Shown one piece after another: positions 35,358-44,997 of a DNA stretch of 64,000 nt. Within the stretch, counting starts at the first letter, position 1. The number at the start of each line of letters is the position of its first letter. Under the pieces are notes generated by a model that did not search any database, had not been told where the DNA came from, and saw only the letters and a list, made by a program, of their open reading frames with translations. Position numbers and translations under genes: made by a program. The stretch comes from Aeromicrobium sp. A1-2 (GTDB lineage: Bacteria > Actinomycetota > Actinomycetes > Propionibacteriales > Nocardioidaceae), in contig NZ_CP027482.1 of assembly GCF_003443875.1 (NCBI RefSeq), positions 248,001 to 312,000 on the forward strand. Direction: 5' to 3'.

Positions 35358-38300
35358 GTGCTTGACGTGAACTTCTTCGATCAAATCCGGATCGGTCTCG
35401 CGACCGCCGACGACATCCGCGGATGGTCGTTCGGCGAGGTCAAGAAGCCTGAGACGATCAACTACCGCACGCTCAAGCCCGAGCGTGACGGACTCTTCTG
35501 CGAGAAGATCTTCGGTCCCACCCGGGATTGGGAGTGCTACTGCGGCAAGTACAAGCGCGTTCGCTTCAAGGGCATCATCTGCGAGCGTTGCGGCGTCGAG
35601 GTCACGCGGTCCAAGGTGCGCCGTGAGCGCATGGGCCACATCGAGCTTGCCGCTCCCGTCACGCACATCTGGTACTTCAAGGGCGTCCCGAGCCGGCTGG
35701 GCTATCTGCTCGACCTGGCTCCCAAGGACCTCGAGAAGGTCATCTACTTCGCGGCCTACATGATCACGCGGGTCGACGAGGATGCGCGTCACAAGGATCT
35801 GTCGAGCCTCGAGACCAAGATCGATCTGGAGCGTCAGCAGCTCGAGGGACGTCGCGACAACGAGGTCAACGAGCGCATGCAGAAGCTCGAGGAAGACCTC
35901 AAGGCACTCGAGGACGAGGGCGCCAAGGCCGACGCCAAGCGCAAGGTCAAGGACGCCGCCGAGCGTGAGGCCAAGCAGCGTCGCGACCGCACGCAGCGCG
36001 AGATCGATCGCCTCGACGAGGTGTGGAGCCGATTCAAGAGCCTCAAGGTCCAGGACCTCGAGGGTGACGAACTGCTCTACCGCGAGATGACGTATCGCTT
36101 CGGCAAGTACTTCGATGGCTACATGGGCGCCACGGCGATCCAGAAGCGCCTGCAGGACTTCGACCTCGAGGCCGAGGCCGAGCTGCTGCGCGAGATCATC
36201 GCGACCGGCAAGGGACAGAAGAAGACCCGTGCGCTCAAGCGCCTCAAGGTCGTCTCGGCATTCCTCGGAAGCAGCAATGCTCCCGCTGGCATGGTCCTGG
36301 ATGCCGTCCCGGTCATCCCGCCGGAACTGCGCCCGATGGTGCAGCTCGATGGTGGACGCTTCGCGACGAGCGACCTGAACGATCTCTACCGCCGCGTGAT
36401 CAACCGCAACAACCGGCTCAAGCGTCTGCTTGACCTCGGTGCTCCGGAGATCATCGTCAACAACGAGAAGCGCATGCTGCAGGAGGCCGTCGACTCGCTG
36501 TTCGACAACGGCCGCCGTGGTCGTCCGGTCACCGGACCGGGCAACCGTCCGCTCAAGTCGATCTCGGACATGCTCAAGGGCAAGCAGGGTCGATTCCGTC
36601 AGAACCTGCTCGGCAAGCGCGTCGACTACTCCGGCCGTTCGGTTATCATCGTCGGCCCGCAGCTCAAGCTGCACCAGTGTGGTCTGCCCAAGCAGATGGC
36701 ACTCGAGCTGTTCAAGCCGTTCGTGATGAAGCGTCTGGTTGATCTCAACCACGCGCAGAACATCAAGAGCGCCAAGCGCATGGTCGAGCGGGCTCGCCCG
36801 GTCGTGTGGGACGTCCTCGAAGAGGTCATCACCGAGCACCCCGTGCTGCTCAACCGTGCACCCACACTGCACCGTCTGGGCATTCAGGCGTTCGAGCCGC
36901 AGCTCATCGAGGGCAAGGCCATCCAGATCCACCCGCTCGTCTGCTCGGCGTTCAACGCCGACTTCGACGGTGACCAGATGGCCGTGCACCTGCCGCTGAG
37001 CGCGGAGGCGCAGGCCGAGGCCCGCGTCCTGATGCTGTCGACCAACAACATCCTGAAGCCGTCCGACGGTCGCCCGGTCACGATGCCGACCCAGGACATG
37101 ATCATCGGCTTGTACTTCTTGACGCTCGAGCGTTCGGGACACATCGGTGAGGGACGTGCCTTCAGCTCGGTCTCCGAGGCCATGATGGCCTTCGAGCGTC
37201 ACGAGATCTCGCTGCAGGCTCACGTCAAGATTCGCATCGAGGGCACGACCAACGAGACGACCCTGGGTCGCGCAATCTTCAACGAGGCGCTCCCGGACGA
37301 CTACCCGTTCGTCAACCACCAGGTCGGCAAGAAGGAGCTCGGTGTCATCGTCAACGACCTCGCCGAGCGCTACTCCAAGGTCGACGTGGCCAACGCGCTC
37401 GACAACCTCAAGGACACCGGCTTCCACTGGGGCACCCGCTCCGGCGTGACGGTCTCGATCGAGGACGTCGTGACGCCCCCGCGCAAGCAGGAGATCCTTT
37501 CCGGCTACGAGGCGCAGGCCGCCAAGGTCCAGACGCAGTTCGACCGTGGTCTGATCACTGCGGACGAGCGTCGTCAGGAGCTCATCGAGATCTGGACGCA
37601 GGCCACGGCCGACGTCACGGAGGAGATGCTGAAGGGCTTCACGGAGGACAACCCCATCTGGATGATGGTTGACTCCGGTGCTCGCGGAAACATGATGCAG
37701 GTGCGTCAGATCGCCGGCATGCGTGGTCTGGTGGCCAACCCCAAGGGCGAGATCATCCCGCGCCCCATCAAGGCCAACTTCCGCGAGGGTCTGTCGGTGG
37801 TCGAGTACTTCATCGCCACCCACGGCGCCCGCAAGGGACTCGCCGACACGGCTCTGCGTACGGCTGACTCGGGCTACCTGACGCGTCGGCTTGTCGACGT
37901 CAGCCAGGACGTCATCATCCGCGAGGAGGACTGCGGAACCGAGCGTGGACTCCGTCAGGTCATCGCGACCAAGAACGACGAGGGTCGCGCGGTCCCCGAT
38001 GAGAACGTCGAAACTTCGGCGTACTCCCGCACGGCAGCAGCCGATGTCACAGACGACAAGGGCACGGTGCTCGCAGCTGCTGGCAGCGAGCTCGGCGACG
38101 TCGAGATCGGTCGCCTCATCGCGGCCGGCATCGAGGAGATCAAGGTCCGTACGGTCCTGACCTGCGAGGCCAAGGCGGGTACGTGTGCCAAGTGCTACGG
38201 CCGCTCGCTGGCGACCGGCAAGCTCGTCGACATCGGTGAGGCCGTCGGCACCATCGCGGCCCAGTCGATCGGTGAGCCCGGCACGCAGCTGACCATGCGT

Positions 38301-39176
38301 ACCTTCCACACCGGTGGTGTGGCCGGAGACGACATCACGCACGGTCTCCCGCGCGTCGTGGAGCTCTTCGAGGCACGTCAGCCCAAGGGTCGTGCGCCGA
38401 TCACTGAGTCTGCTGGTCGGGTCGAGATCGATGACTCGGACAAGACCCGCAAGCTCGTCGTGACGCCGGACGATGGTTCCGAGGTGCTGGAGTACCCCGT
38501 GACCAAGCGTTCGCGTCTGCTGATCGCCGATGGCGATCACGTCGAGGTCGGCCAGCAGCTGACGCACGGTACGCCGGATCCGCAGGAAGTCCTGCGCATC
38601 CTGGGTGTGCGTCGCGCGCAGGAGCACCTCGTGGACGAGGTCCAGGCGGTCTACCGCTCGCAGGGTGTGGCCATCCACGACAAGCACATCGAGATCATCG
38701 TGCGCCAGATGCTCCGTCGCGTGACGGTCATCGAGCAGGGTGCGTCGAACCTCATCCCCGGTGACCTGGTCGATCGGGCCAAGTTCGAGGAGGAGAACCG
38801 ACGCGTCGTCGCCGAGGGTGGCAACCCCGCTTCGGGTCGTCCGGTCCTGATGGGTATCACGAAGGCCTCGCTGGCCGTCGAGTCGTGGCTGTCGGCCGCC
38901 TCCTTCCAGGAGACGACCCGCGTCCTGACCGACGCAGCCATCCACGGCAAGTCCGATGCGCTCCGTGGTCTGAAGGAGAACATCATCATCGGCAAGCTCA
39001 TCCCGGCAGGTACTGGTCTCGACCGGTACAAGAACATCCGGGTCGAGCCGACCGAAGAGGCCCGTCAGGCCGCCTACGCCGTCACAGGCTACGGCGACTA
39101 CGACTACGGCTTCGGTGCTCCGGACTCCGCTCCGGTGCAGCTCGATGACTTCGACTTCACGTCGTTCGAGAAGTAG
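35358..39176 (+). CDS. rpoC: RNA polymerase beta' subunit
   Basis: 1272 residues from GTG ([20 protein letters not shown]) behind GAAAGGGAAAGAAG. N-terminal zinc site [20 protein letters not shown], active-site [15 protein letters not shown], bridge-helix region, and second zinc site [16 protein letters not shown] helical insertion of Lys/Glu-rich repeats lies near residues 135-220. Length is usual for actinobacteria. Confidence 0.98.
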   Translation: MLDVNFFDQIRIGLATADDIRGWSFGEVKKPETINYRTLKPERDGLFCEKIFGPTRDWECYCGKYKRVRFKGIICERCGVEVTRSKVRRERMGHIELAAPVTHIWYFKGVPSRLGYLLDLAPKDLEKVIYFAAYMITRVDEDARHKDLSSLETKIDLERQQLEGRRDNEVNERMQKLEEDLKALEDEGAKADAKRKVKDAAEREAKQRRDRTQREIDRLDEVWSRFKSLKVQDLEGDELLYREMTYRFGKYFDGYMGATAIQKRLQDFDLEAEAELLREIIATGKGQKKTRALKRLKVVSAFLGSSNAPAGMVLDAVPVIPPELRPMVQLDGGRFATSDLNDLYRRVINRNNRLKRLLDLGAPEIIVNNEKRMLQEAVDSLFDNGRRGRPVTGPGNRPLKSISDMLKGKQGRFRQNLLGKRVDYSGRSVIIVGPQLKLHQCGLPKQMALELFKPFVMKRLVDLNHAQNIKSAKRMVERARPVVWDVLEEVITEHPVLLNRAPTLHRLGIQAFEPQLIEGKAIQIHPLVCSAFNADFDGDQMAVHLPLSAEAQAEARVLMLSTNNILKPSDGRPVTMPTQDMIIGLYFLTLERSGHIGEGRAFSSVSEAMMAFERHEISLQAHVKIRIEGTTNETTLGRAIFNEALPDDYPFVNHQVGKKELGVIVNDLAERYSKVDVANALDNLKDTGFHWGTRSGVTVSIEDVVTPPRKQEILSGYEAQAAKVQTQFDRGLITADERRQELIEIWTQATADVTEEMLKGFTEDNPIWMMVDSGARGNMMQVRQIAGMRGLVANPKGEIIPRPIKANFREGLSVVEYFIATHGARKGLADTALRTADSGYLTRRLVDVSQDVIIREEDCGTERGLRQVIATKNDEGRAVPDENVETSAYSRTAAADVTDDKGTVLAAAGSELGDVEIGRLIAAGIEEIKVRTVLTCEAKAGTCAKCYGRSLATGKLVDIGEAVGTIAAQSIGEPGTQLTMRTFHTGGVAGDDITHGLPRVVELFEARQPKGRAPITESAGRVEIDDSDKTRKLVVTPDDGSEVLEYPVTKRSRLLIADGDHVEVGQQLTHGTPDPQEVLRILGVRRAQEHLVDEVQAVYRSQGVAIHDKHIEIIVRQMLRRVTVIEQGASNLIPGDLVDRAKFEEENRRVVAEGGNPASGRPVLMGITKASLAVESWLSAASFQETTRVLTDAAIHGKSDALRGLKENIIIGKLIPAGTGLDRYKNIRVEPTEEARQAAYAVTGYGDYDYGFGAPDSAPVQLDDFDFTSFEK

Positions 39177-39206
39177 CTCCTGAGGCGGCCTAGCCGCTCC
39201 AGACAC

Positions 39207-39241
39207 GATGAAGCCCCCGGCCGATGGTCGGGGGCTTCATC
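39207..39241. terminator. Bidirectional terminator between rpoC and the cutinase-like gene
   Basis: GATGAAGCCCCC / GGGGGCTTCATC, 12-bp perfect stem with a GC-closing loop, 30 bases after rpoC and directly abutting the end of the convergent cutinase-like gene. Confidence 0.8.
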
Positions 39242-39242
39242 G

Positions 39243-40009
39243 TTAGATGCCGGTACGGCGAACTATGGCCGCCATTCGCTGGCCCGTTTCCTGTGCATGG
39301 GCAGGGTCCTCGTAGAACTTTCGGTGCTTCTCCGAGGGCCCGTCGGTTGTGTCGCCCGGTGGCTGACCACAGATGGCGTCACCGGCGACGCAGAACGTGA
39401 TGGCGATGTCCTGCAGCGACGGGTCGAGGACGGGCCCGGCGCCTAGCTTGCCGGCCCCCGGCGCCGTTGTGCCGTACGTCCAGGACTGGATCGAGTCGTC
39501 GGGGTTGCGTCGGGAGTCGGCGATCAACGCGATCAGGCGGATCCGTCGCAGCGTCTGCGCGGTGGGGCCTGCGGCGAGCTTGTGCAAGACCTCGGCGCCC
39601 TGGCTGACCCCGACGAGAGCGAACTTCGTCTGCGGGCAGGACCGTCCGAGGTCGTCGAGACGGGTAGCGGTACGGGTCTGCCCGTCCTCGACGTTGGCCT
39701 GGTGGCGTGCGTCGCTGACCCCGCTCTCGGCCCGGTAGGGGATCCCTTCGATTCGCACCGTGGCGTCGGAGGAGCGGTGCAGCTCGGTGGCCATTGCCTT
39801 GACTGACGCCATCACCTCGCGGCCCGCGCCGTGGTCGCTGGTCAGGGGCTGTCCCGAGCCGCGCAGGGAGAGCGCGACCAGATCGGCACATCTGGTGTCG
39901 ACGAGCAGTGGCCCGGGGGAGCGTGCCGGGCTGGCTGCATCCGTGCGCGTGTTGGCGCACCCGGCCGCCGCAGGAGGGCGACCGCCGTGGCGGCGATGCG
40001 CCCGGTCAA
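39243..40009 (-). pseudogene. Cutinase-family lipoprotein with apparent 1-nt frameshift in the signal region
   Basis: The mature frame reads LVDTRCADLVALSLRGSGQP, GVSQGAEVLHKL (Ser nucleophile), CVAGDAICG (Asp) and SEKHRKFYED (His), a full cutinase-type esterase triad. In that frame no start codon exists upstream, yet AAAGCANTRTD reads like a lipobox end. A TTG at 40009 (TTGA overlap with the upstream acyltransferase stop) opens MTGRIAATAVALL, a signal peptide start in a neighbouring frame. Restoring one G at about 39971 would join them as ALLAAAGC. It is therefore either a sequencing error in an intact gene or a recently broken gene. An internal GTG at 39815 would give a 190-residue truncated product. 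Confidence 0.65.
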
Positions 40010-41118
40010 GGGGTACCGGCGGGACGCTTCCCGGTCGGCTCAGGTGTCTGGCCGGCAGACGGCGTGGTAGGGCTCGGCTTCGGGATGTCGCGGAACAGCC
40101 AGGTCAGCTTCGGCTCGAACACGGGACGGAAGACGACCGAGACGGGCTTGGTCATCAGCAGGTTGGCCACGACAAGCGCAGCGAACGTGGTGGCGACGAC
40201 CGCAGCGAAGCCGAACCGGGACATGTCGTCGAACAGGTCGAACTGCAGCTTCAGGAAGATGATCAGGTAGCCGTGCAGCAGGTAGCAGTAGAAGGTGCGT
40301 CCACCCAGTGCCGTCGTGATCGAACGTCGCCGGGGGACCAATGACAACGCCGCGAAGGTCAGCAGGAAGCCGATGGCCAGGAGTTCGGCACGCTGTGACA
40401 TGCCCTCGATCGCGGTCGCGCCGAGCGGGTCCTCGTCGTAGCGCTGCTTCCAGAGCAGCCAATCGATCTGCCAGTTCTTGGAGTAGGTGTAGCAGATCAG
40501 CAGCGCGGAGCCGAGCACCGCGACGGACGCAGCACGGATGCGGGGGTCTGCGAGTCGCTCGAAACGTTCCCGGGTCATGTGCAGGCCCACGACGTAGAAG
40601 GGCAGGAAGCCCAAGATCTTGGGCAGGGCCAGCACATTTGGTACTTCGATCAGCCCGACCAGCAACGAGATCAGGATCGACGTCGTGATGGGGTAGCGCA
40701 GCGCGCGCCAGATCGGGGTCGTCAAGCGCCACACGAAAAGTGCCGCCAGGAACCAGGCGAGCCACTGGGGTGAGAGGAGCAGCAGAGGACTGGGCTCGCC
40801 CGTGTAGTGACGGGTGATCAGCTGCAGGCTGGTCTCGACCAGGAGATACGGCACCACCAGCGTGCTGACGATCCGGCGGACCTGGCGGGCGTCGCCCATG
40901 TAGCGGCGAGCCGTGTAGCCCGAGATCAGGATGAAGAACGGCATGTGGAACGAGTAGATCCACACGTAGACACCGCGGGCCGAATCCATGTCGGTGAACT
41001 GCGTCAGCGAGTGGCCGATCACGACCAGCAGCATGACCCAGTAGCGGGCATTGTCGAGGTAGGCCACCCGCTCCTTGGTTGGCGAGGTGGTGACGGGCAA
41101 CGGTTCAAGAGCACTCAT
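40006..41118 (-). CDS. Acyltransferase family 3 membrane protein
   Basis: 370 residues (MSALEPLPVTTSPTKERVAY). About ten membrane segments. The N-terminal signature YLDNARYWVMLLVVIGHSL contains the catalytic-type His of acyltransferase-3 enzymes, followed by SFHMPFFILISGYTARRY, typical of NolL/fucose O-acetylase-like members. It likely O-acetylates a surface sugar or lipid; the substrate is unknown. The Pro/Thr-rich cytosolic tail overlaps the cutinase-like gene by TTGA, implying a shared transcript. It is divergent from the NUDIX gene, with 61 bases between starts. Confidence 0.85.
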   Translation of the reverse strand: MSALEPLPVTTSPTKERVAYLDNARYWVMLLVVIGHSLTQFTDMDSARGVYVWIYSFHMPFFILISGYTARRYMGDARQVRRIVSTLVVPYLLVETSLQLITRHYTGEPSPLLLLSPQWLAWFLAALFVWRLTTPIWRALRYPITTSILISLLVGLIEVPNVLALPKILGFLPFYVVGLHMTRERFERLADPRIRAASVAVLGSALLICYTYSKNWQIDWLLWKQRYDEDPLGATAIEGMSQRAELLAIGFLLTFAALSLVPRRRSITTALGGRTFYCYLLHGYLIIFLKLQFDLFDDMSRFGFAAVVATTFAALVVANLLMTKPVSVVFRPVFEPKLTWLFRDIPKPSPTTPSAGQTPEPTGKRPAGTP

Positions 41119-41179
41119 TGTGCTTGACTCTATAAGCAGTTCCTGAACATGGCCTGACTCAATCTGAGATGGAGCATCT

Positions 41180-41656
41180 GTGGTCGAACCGTCCCGCACC
41201 CAGCGCCTCGGCGCGTACGCCGTCGTGGTCGACCAGGACCGCATCCTGCTGACCCGCATCTCACCGATCGGCTTTCCGGTGGGGGCATGGACCCTGCCCG
41301 GCGGAGGAGTGGATCATGGTGAGTCGCCCCACGCCGCGGTGCGTCGCGAGCTGTGGGAGGAAGCGGGGCTTGAGGCGATGAGCGTCCGGCTGGTCGACGT
41401 GCACGACGTGCACACCGTCGCGCTGGGACGAGGGGACCAGTACGAGGACTACCACGGTGTCCACCTGCTCTACGCGGTCGAGGTCGACACTGCTCAGGTT
41501 CCGCGCGTCACCGACGTGGGTGGCACGACCGATCTGGTGCAGTGGGTACCGATCGAGCAGATTGACTCTTCGCTCGGCCCGGTGCTCCCGATGGTCAGGC
41601 ACACCATCGAGCGCCTCGATCAATTCGCCGCGGGGTGGTCCAGCAGGATCGTGTAG
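41180..41656 (+). CDS. NUDIX hydrolase
   Basis: 158 residues from GTG (VEPSRTQRLGAYAVVVDQDR). Complete Nudix box in GGVDHGESPHAAVRRELWEEAGL, with the Glu residues that bind Mg2+. It hydrolyses a nucleoside diphosphate linked to an unknown moiety. The C-terminal 12 codons overlap the 3' end of the convergent lipoprotein gene by 37 bases. Confidence 0.88.
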   Translation: MVEPSRTQRLGAYAVVVDQDRILLTRISPIGFPVGAWTLPGGGVDHGESPHAAVRRELWEEAGLEAMSVRLVDVHDVHTVALGRGDQYEDYHGVHLLYAVEVDTAQVPRVTDVGGTTDLVQWVPIEQIDSSLGPVLPMVRHTIERLDQFAAGWSSRIV

Positions 41657-42780
41657 TTGCCGCGCGCCGACAGGACGTACGTCGCCTGGGCCGTGCCGCC
41701 ACCCTTGGTCGGGGTCGTGTAAGTCGTGCTGACCTCGTTGAGGTCCTCCACGATGTCCTTGGTGATCGTCTTGCCCTTGGGCCGCTTGCTCTCGACGAAC
41801 TGCTCGGCGGTCTGGTCGGCGCTGACCGCGCGGGTGAAGGTCGTCACGGCGAAGTCCGGGTGATATCCGCTCAACAGGATCGTGGCTGTCGTCGGAGCGA
41901 TCCAGCCATCGAGCAGCGGCTCGGTGCTGGGTGCGTCCTCGTCCATCTTGGGCCAGATGAGTCCGGACTTCTCATCGGTGGAGTCGGTGTCCTCGACGCC
42001 GTCCAGCGAACCTGCCTCCGACGCCAGCTGACCCTTGCGGGGCTCGCCAACGTACTCCACCGTGACCACCATGACCGGGCGCGTCAGGTTCGATGGCCCG
42101 GAGGTGCGGGTCTTGATGTTGCCGGGGTCGACGTCCATCGTGATCCGAAGATTGCGGTCGTCCTCGGTGATGCCGTGCGCAGACATCTCGCAGCGGGTGA
42201 TCCGGCGCAGCGTGGACTTGCAGTACGCCGAGAGGTCGTTGGTCACGATGGTGGAAGCCGGCAGGCGGGCCGCGATCTGGGCCAGCATGCGTCGCACGAC
42301 GTCGGTGGGGTCGCCGTCGATCCGCATGAGCGAGACCGTCGAGTCGGGCTTGGGCGGATCGTCCAGCAGCTTGAAGGTGTCGTCGCTGGGGCGGGCCTCA
42401 GGGGTCGGCGTCGGCGTGGGAGTCGGTGTCGGGGGCGTGCCTTCGGTCGCGTTCTCGTCGGCCTCGGCGGCCGCCTTGTCGCGCGCCTCGGCGTCCTTTT
42501 GTGCCTGGGCGGCCAACAATTCGGGCTGGTAGACCGAAATGAGTCGGGCGCTGCGGTAGCGGATCAGCGGCCCGACCTGGGTCGCGCCTGGAGGCACCTG
42601 CAGGCCGAACGCGATGGGGCTCTCGGGGGCGGATTCGTGCTCCGTGACGTTGGGTGCGGCGGTCGTGGCACCGGACTCCGTGGGATCCGCGGGGGTGCCC
42701 GCGGAGCCCTGGCCGTCGCAGGACGCGATCAGTGCCAGCGCAGCGACTGACACCGCCGCGCGGAAAAGGCGAGACTTCAT
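41620..42780 (-). CDS. Putative secreted lipoprotein with PT-repeat linker
   Basis: 386 residues. Signal peptide with lipobox IASC (MKSRLFRAAVSVAALALIASC). Segment AFGLQVPPGATQVGPLIRYRS is followed by an Ala/Glu/Asp-rich helix, then PTPTPTPTPTPE. The C-terminal domain alternates beta strands and charged loops (RITMDVDPGN, MVVTVEYVGEPR, YVLSARGNYTILLDHP). No recognised domain; probably an actinobacterial envelope lipoprotein. Start at 42780; reading the frame further upstream is an antisense artefact over the neighbouring dehydrogenase. Confidence 0.75.
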   Translation of the reverse strand: MKSRLFRAAVSVAALALIASCDGQGSAGTPADPTESGATTAAPNVTEHESAPESPIAFGLQVPPGATQVGPLIRYRSARLISVYQPELLAAQAQKDAEARDKAAAEADENATEGTPPTPTPTPTPTPEARPSDDTFKLLDDPPKPDSTVSLMRIDGDPTDVVRRMLAQIAARLPASTIVTNDLSAYCKSTLRRITRCEMSAHGITEDDRNLRITMDVDPGNIKTRTSGPSNLTRPVMVVTVEYVGEPRKGQLASEAGSLDGVEDTDSTDEKSGLIWPKMDEDAPSTEPLLDGWIAPTTATILLSGYHPDFAVTTFTRAVSADQTAEQFVESKRPKGKTITKDIVEDLNEVSTTYTTPTKGGGTAQATYVLSARGNYTILLDHPAAN

Positions 42781-42796
42781 GCATTCCCCTCGTCGG

Positions 42797-42812
42797 TGTC
42801 CCGGGCGGGACA
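42797..42812. promoter_or_regulatory. Perfect inverted repeat in the lipoprotein-gntR gap
   Basis: TGTCCCG-GG-CGGGACA, 16 bp, 17 bases upstream of the lipoprotein start and 118 bases before gntR. Candidate operator. The gap also contains the 10-bp palindrome ACGATATCGT near 42870. Confidence 0.4.
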
Positions 42813-42930
42813 AAACTGGCGGGCGATCGAGCAACGCCGACTCGACGGGGCCTCGTGCACCAGCCCACACGATATCGTTCCCGGCCAAGGGCCCGTGGCA
42901 CCTGGTCCGACTCGGGAGAGGAGCGAGTTC

Positions 42931-43665
42931 ATGGCGCAGCGCACGACGACGACAGATCGAGTGTTCGCGGCGCTCCGGGAGTCGATCGTGACGGGGGAGT
43001 TCCCGGCCGGTTCGCTCCATTCGATCTACCGTCTGGCTGAGCTTCTGGACGTCTCCCGCACCCCTGTCCGCGAGGCCGTCCTCCGGCTGGCCGACATTGG
43101 ACTGGTCTCGGTCGAGCGCAATCGCGGTGTGCGAATTCGCGGTGTGACGGTTGGCGACGTGCGGTCGGTGTTCGAGCTCCGCCTGATGATCGAGGTGCCA
43201 GCGACGGCGTACGCGGCGGGGCACGCGACGGCGCAGGACGTCGAGGCGCTCGAGGAGGCTCTGGTGGGTATGCGGGCGGGTGCCGACGCGCTCGACGAGG
43301 TCCGATTCACCGGCCACGACAGGACGCTGCACCACCGGATCGCCGCGGTGCTGGGCAACCCACGGCTGCAGCAGGAGGTCGCCGCGCTGCGCGACTCGAT
43401 CCAGACCCGGGGAGCCTCGACGCTGCACCGATCGCGTGGCATGACAGAGATCCTGGAGGAGCACGTCCCGATCGTCGAGGCGATCGCCTCGAAGAACCCG
43501 GCCGCGGCGGCGGCTCGGATGGAGGAGCATCTCGTCAACACCGCGACCCTGCTCATGGCGCAGGCCGCGACTCCCGACGACCCGGCCCCGGGTGCAGGCT
43601 GGGCCAACCGTCTGCAGGAGCACCTGTATCTCCCCGAAGAGACCGCCCGCACTCGTCAGCAGTAG
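42931..43665 (+). CDS. GntR-family regulator (FadR/FCD subfamily)
   Basis: 244 residues from ATG behind GAGAGGAG. Winged HTH at ~8-65 with SIYRLAELLDVSRTPVREAVLRLADIGLVSVERNRGVRI. FCD ligand domain at ~75-220 with FTGHDRTLHHRIAAVLGN and HVPIVEAIASKNPAAAAARMEEHL, whose Asp/His residues usually bind a metal and a carboxylate effector. It lies directly upstream of the dehydrogenase pair and likely controls it in response to an organic acid (inference). Confidence 0.9.
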   Translation: MAQRTTTTDRVFAALRESIVTGEFPAGSLHSIYRLAELLDVSRTPVREAVLRLADIGLVSVERNRGVRIRGVTVGDVRSVFELRLMIEVPATAYAAGHATAQDVEALEEALVGMRAGADALDEVRFTGHDRTLHHRIAAVLGNPRLQQEVAALRDSIQTRGASTLHRSRGMTEILEEHVPIVEAIASKNPAAAAARMEEHLVNTATLLMAQAATPDDPAPGAGWANRLQEHLYLPEETARTRQQ

Positions 43666-43672
43666 CATGCTA
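43663..43672. promoter_or_regulatory. Palindrome TAGCATGCTA before the dehydrogenase pair
   Basis: A perfect 10-bp palindrome overlapping the gntR stop codon, 36 bases upstream of the HOT-type gene. Possible GntR operator; it is short, so chance is possible. Confidence 0.3.
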
Positions 43673-43707
43673 GTTACCGCGACGCACCGACCCGAAGGAG
43701 CAGCACC

Positions 43708-44997
43708 GTGTCGAGCTTCCACCCCACTCACCCCGAAACCGTCTTCACGTACGGTGCACCGGGCCTGAAGTTCGGCGTCGGGGCGCGGCACGAGCTCGGC
43801 CACGACCTCGCCCAGCTCGATGCGAAGCGGGTCCTGATCGTGACGGACCCCGGTGTTGCCGCGACCGGAGCCCCGGCAGAGATCGCAGCATCGCTTCGGG
43901 CCGCCTCGATCGAGGCCGTCGTCTTCGACCGGTCGCGGGTCGAACCGACCGACGAGAGCCTCGAGGCGGCGATCGAGTTCGGCCGGTCGGAGGGCCCGTT
44001 CGACGCGATCGTCGCGTGCGGCGGCGGAAGCAGCATCGACACCGCCAAGGCGGTCAACCTGTTGCTGACCAACGAGGGCGAGCTGATGGACTACGTCAAC
44101 GCGCCGGTCGGCCGCGCGCGGGCGCCGCGTCATCGGCTGCTGCCGCTGATCGCTGTCCCGACCACGACCGGGACGGGCAGCGAGAGCACCACGATCTGCG
44201 TCCTGGACGTCGTCAGTCAGCACGTCAAGACCGGCATCTCCCACGCCCGGCTGCGACCGACCCTCGCGGTCGTGGACCCCGAGCTCACGCTGACCCAGCC
44301 CGCCGGGGTGACGGCGGCCTCGGGGCTGGACATCCTGTGCCACGCTCTCGAGAGCTACACGGCGCGACCGTTCGGCTCGTACGAGCACAAGCAGGCCCAC
44401 GAGCGGGTGCCGTACTGCGGGGCCAACCCGATCGCCGACATGTGGTCGGAGAAGGCGCTCAGCCTGATGGCGAGCTCGTTCCGAACGGCTGTCCAGAACG
44501 GCGACGACCTCGCTGCCCGCACAGAGGTCGCGATGGCCGCGACGTTCGCCGGCCTGGGCTTCGGGAACGCCGGGGTGCACATCCCGCACGCCAACGCATA
44601 CCCGATCGCCGGACAGGTCCGGGACTTCCAACCGGCCGGGTACGACGTCGACCACGCGATGGTGCCCCACGGCATGGCCGTCTCGCTGACCGCTCCGGCG
44701 GCTTTCCGCCACACGTTCCAGGCATCGCCCGAGCGACACATCCGCGCGGCCGAGCTGCTTGCCCCGGGCGCGGACCGACCTGCCGATCCGGCCGAGTTCC
44801 TCCCGCAGGTGCTCGCCGGGATCATGCGTGAGGTGGGCATCCCTGCTGGCATCGGCGCAGTGGGCTTCGGCACGGCAGACATCGACGCTCTCGTCGAGGG
44901 CACGATGAAGCAGCAGCGGTTGCTGGCGACGGCGCCGCTGGAGGTCACCGCAGAGGCGGTGGCGATGATCCTCGACCAGTCGATCGAGCTGTGGTGA
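43708..44997 (+). CDS. Iron-containing alcohol dehydrogenase, hydroxyacid-oxoacid transhydrogenase (HOT) type
   Basis: 429 residues from GTG behind GAAGGAG. NAD-fold and glycine motif ACGGGSSIDTAKAVNLLLT, then AVPTTTGTGSESTT. The metal-site region includes ASGLDILCHALESYTARPF, FGNAGVHIPHANAYPIAG and YDVDHAMVPHGMAVSLTAPA. The insert with RVPYCGANPIADMWSEKALSLM and the length match ADHFE1/HOT rather than simple alcohol dehydrogenases. HOT oxidises 4-hydroxybutyrate to succinate semialdehyde while reducing 2-oxoglutarate to D-2-hydroxyglutarate. Its stop overlaps the start of an FAD-linked 2-hydroxyacid dehydrogenase, which fits that product. Confidence 0.85.
   Translation: MSSFHPTHPETVFTYGAPGLKFGVGARHELGHDLAQLDAKRVLIVTDPGVAATGAPAEIAASLRAASIEAVVFDRSRVEPTDESLEAAIEFGRSEGPFDAIVACGGGSSIDTAKAVNLLLTNEGELMDYVNAPVGRARAPRHRLLPLIAVPTTTGTGSESTTICVLDVVSQHVKTGISHARLRPTLAVVDPELTLTQPAGVTAASGLDILCHALESYTARPFGSYEHKQAHERVPYCGANPIADMWSEKALSLMASSFRTAVQNGDDLAARTEVAMAATFAGLGFGNAGVHIPHANAYPIAGQVRDFQPAGYDVDHAMVPHGMAVSLTAPAAFRHTFQASPERHIRAAELLAPGADRPADPAEFLPQVLAGIMREVGIPAGIGAVGFGTADIDALVEGTMKQQRLLATAPLEVTAEAVAMILDQSIELW

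Noticed and set aside
35160..39206. A 1348-codon open frame antisense to rpoC
   Set aside because: It is the complement of a conserved, codon-biased rpoC; its translation has no domain features and high GC readily leaves antisense frames open.
42405..42440. Short GT-rich tandem repeat as a regulatory or satellite element
   Set aside because: It encodes the PTPTPT linker of the lipoprotein and is explained by the protein.
42781..44739. Upstream extension of the PT-repeat lipoprotein frame to over 1000 residues
   Set aside because: The extension is antisense to gntR and the HOT gene and precedes a clear signal peptide and lipobox start at 42780.
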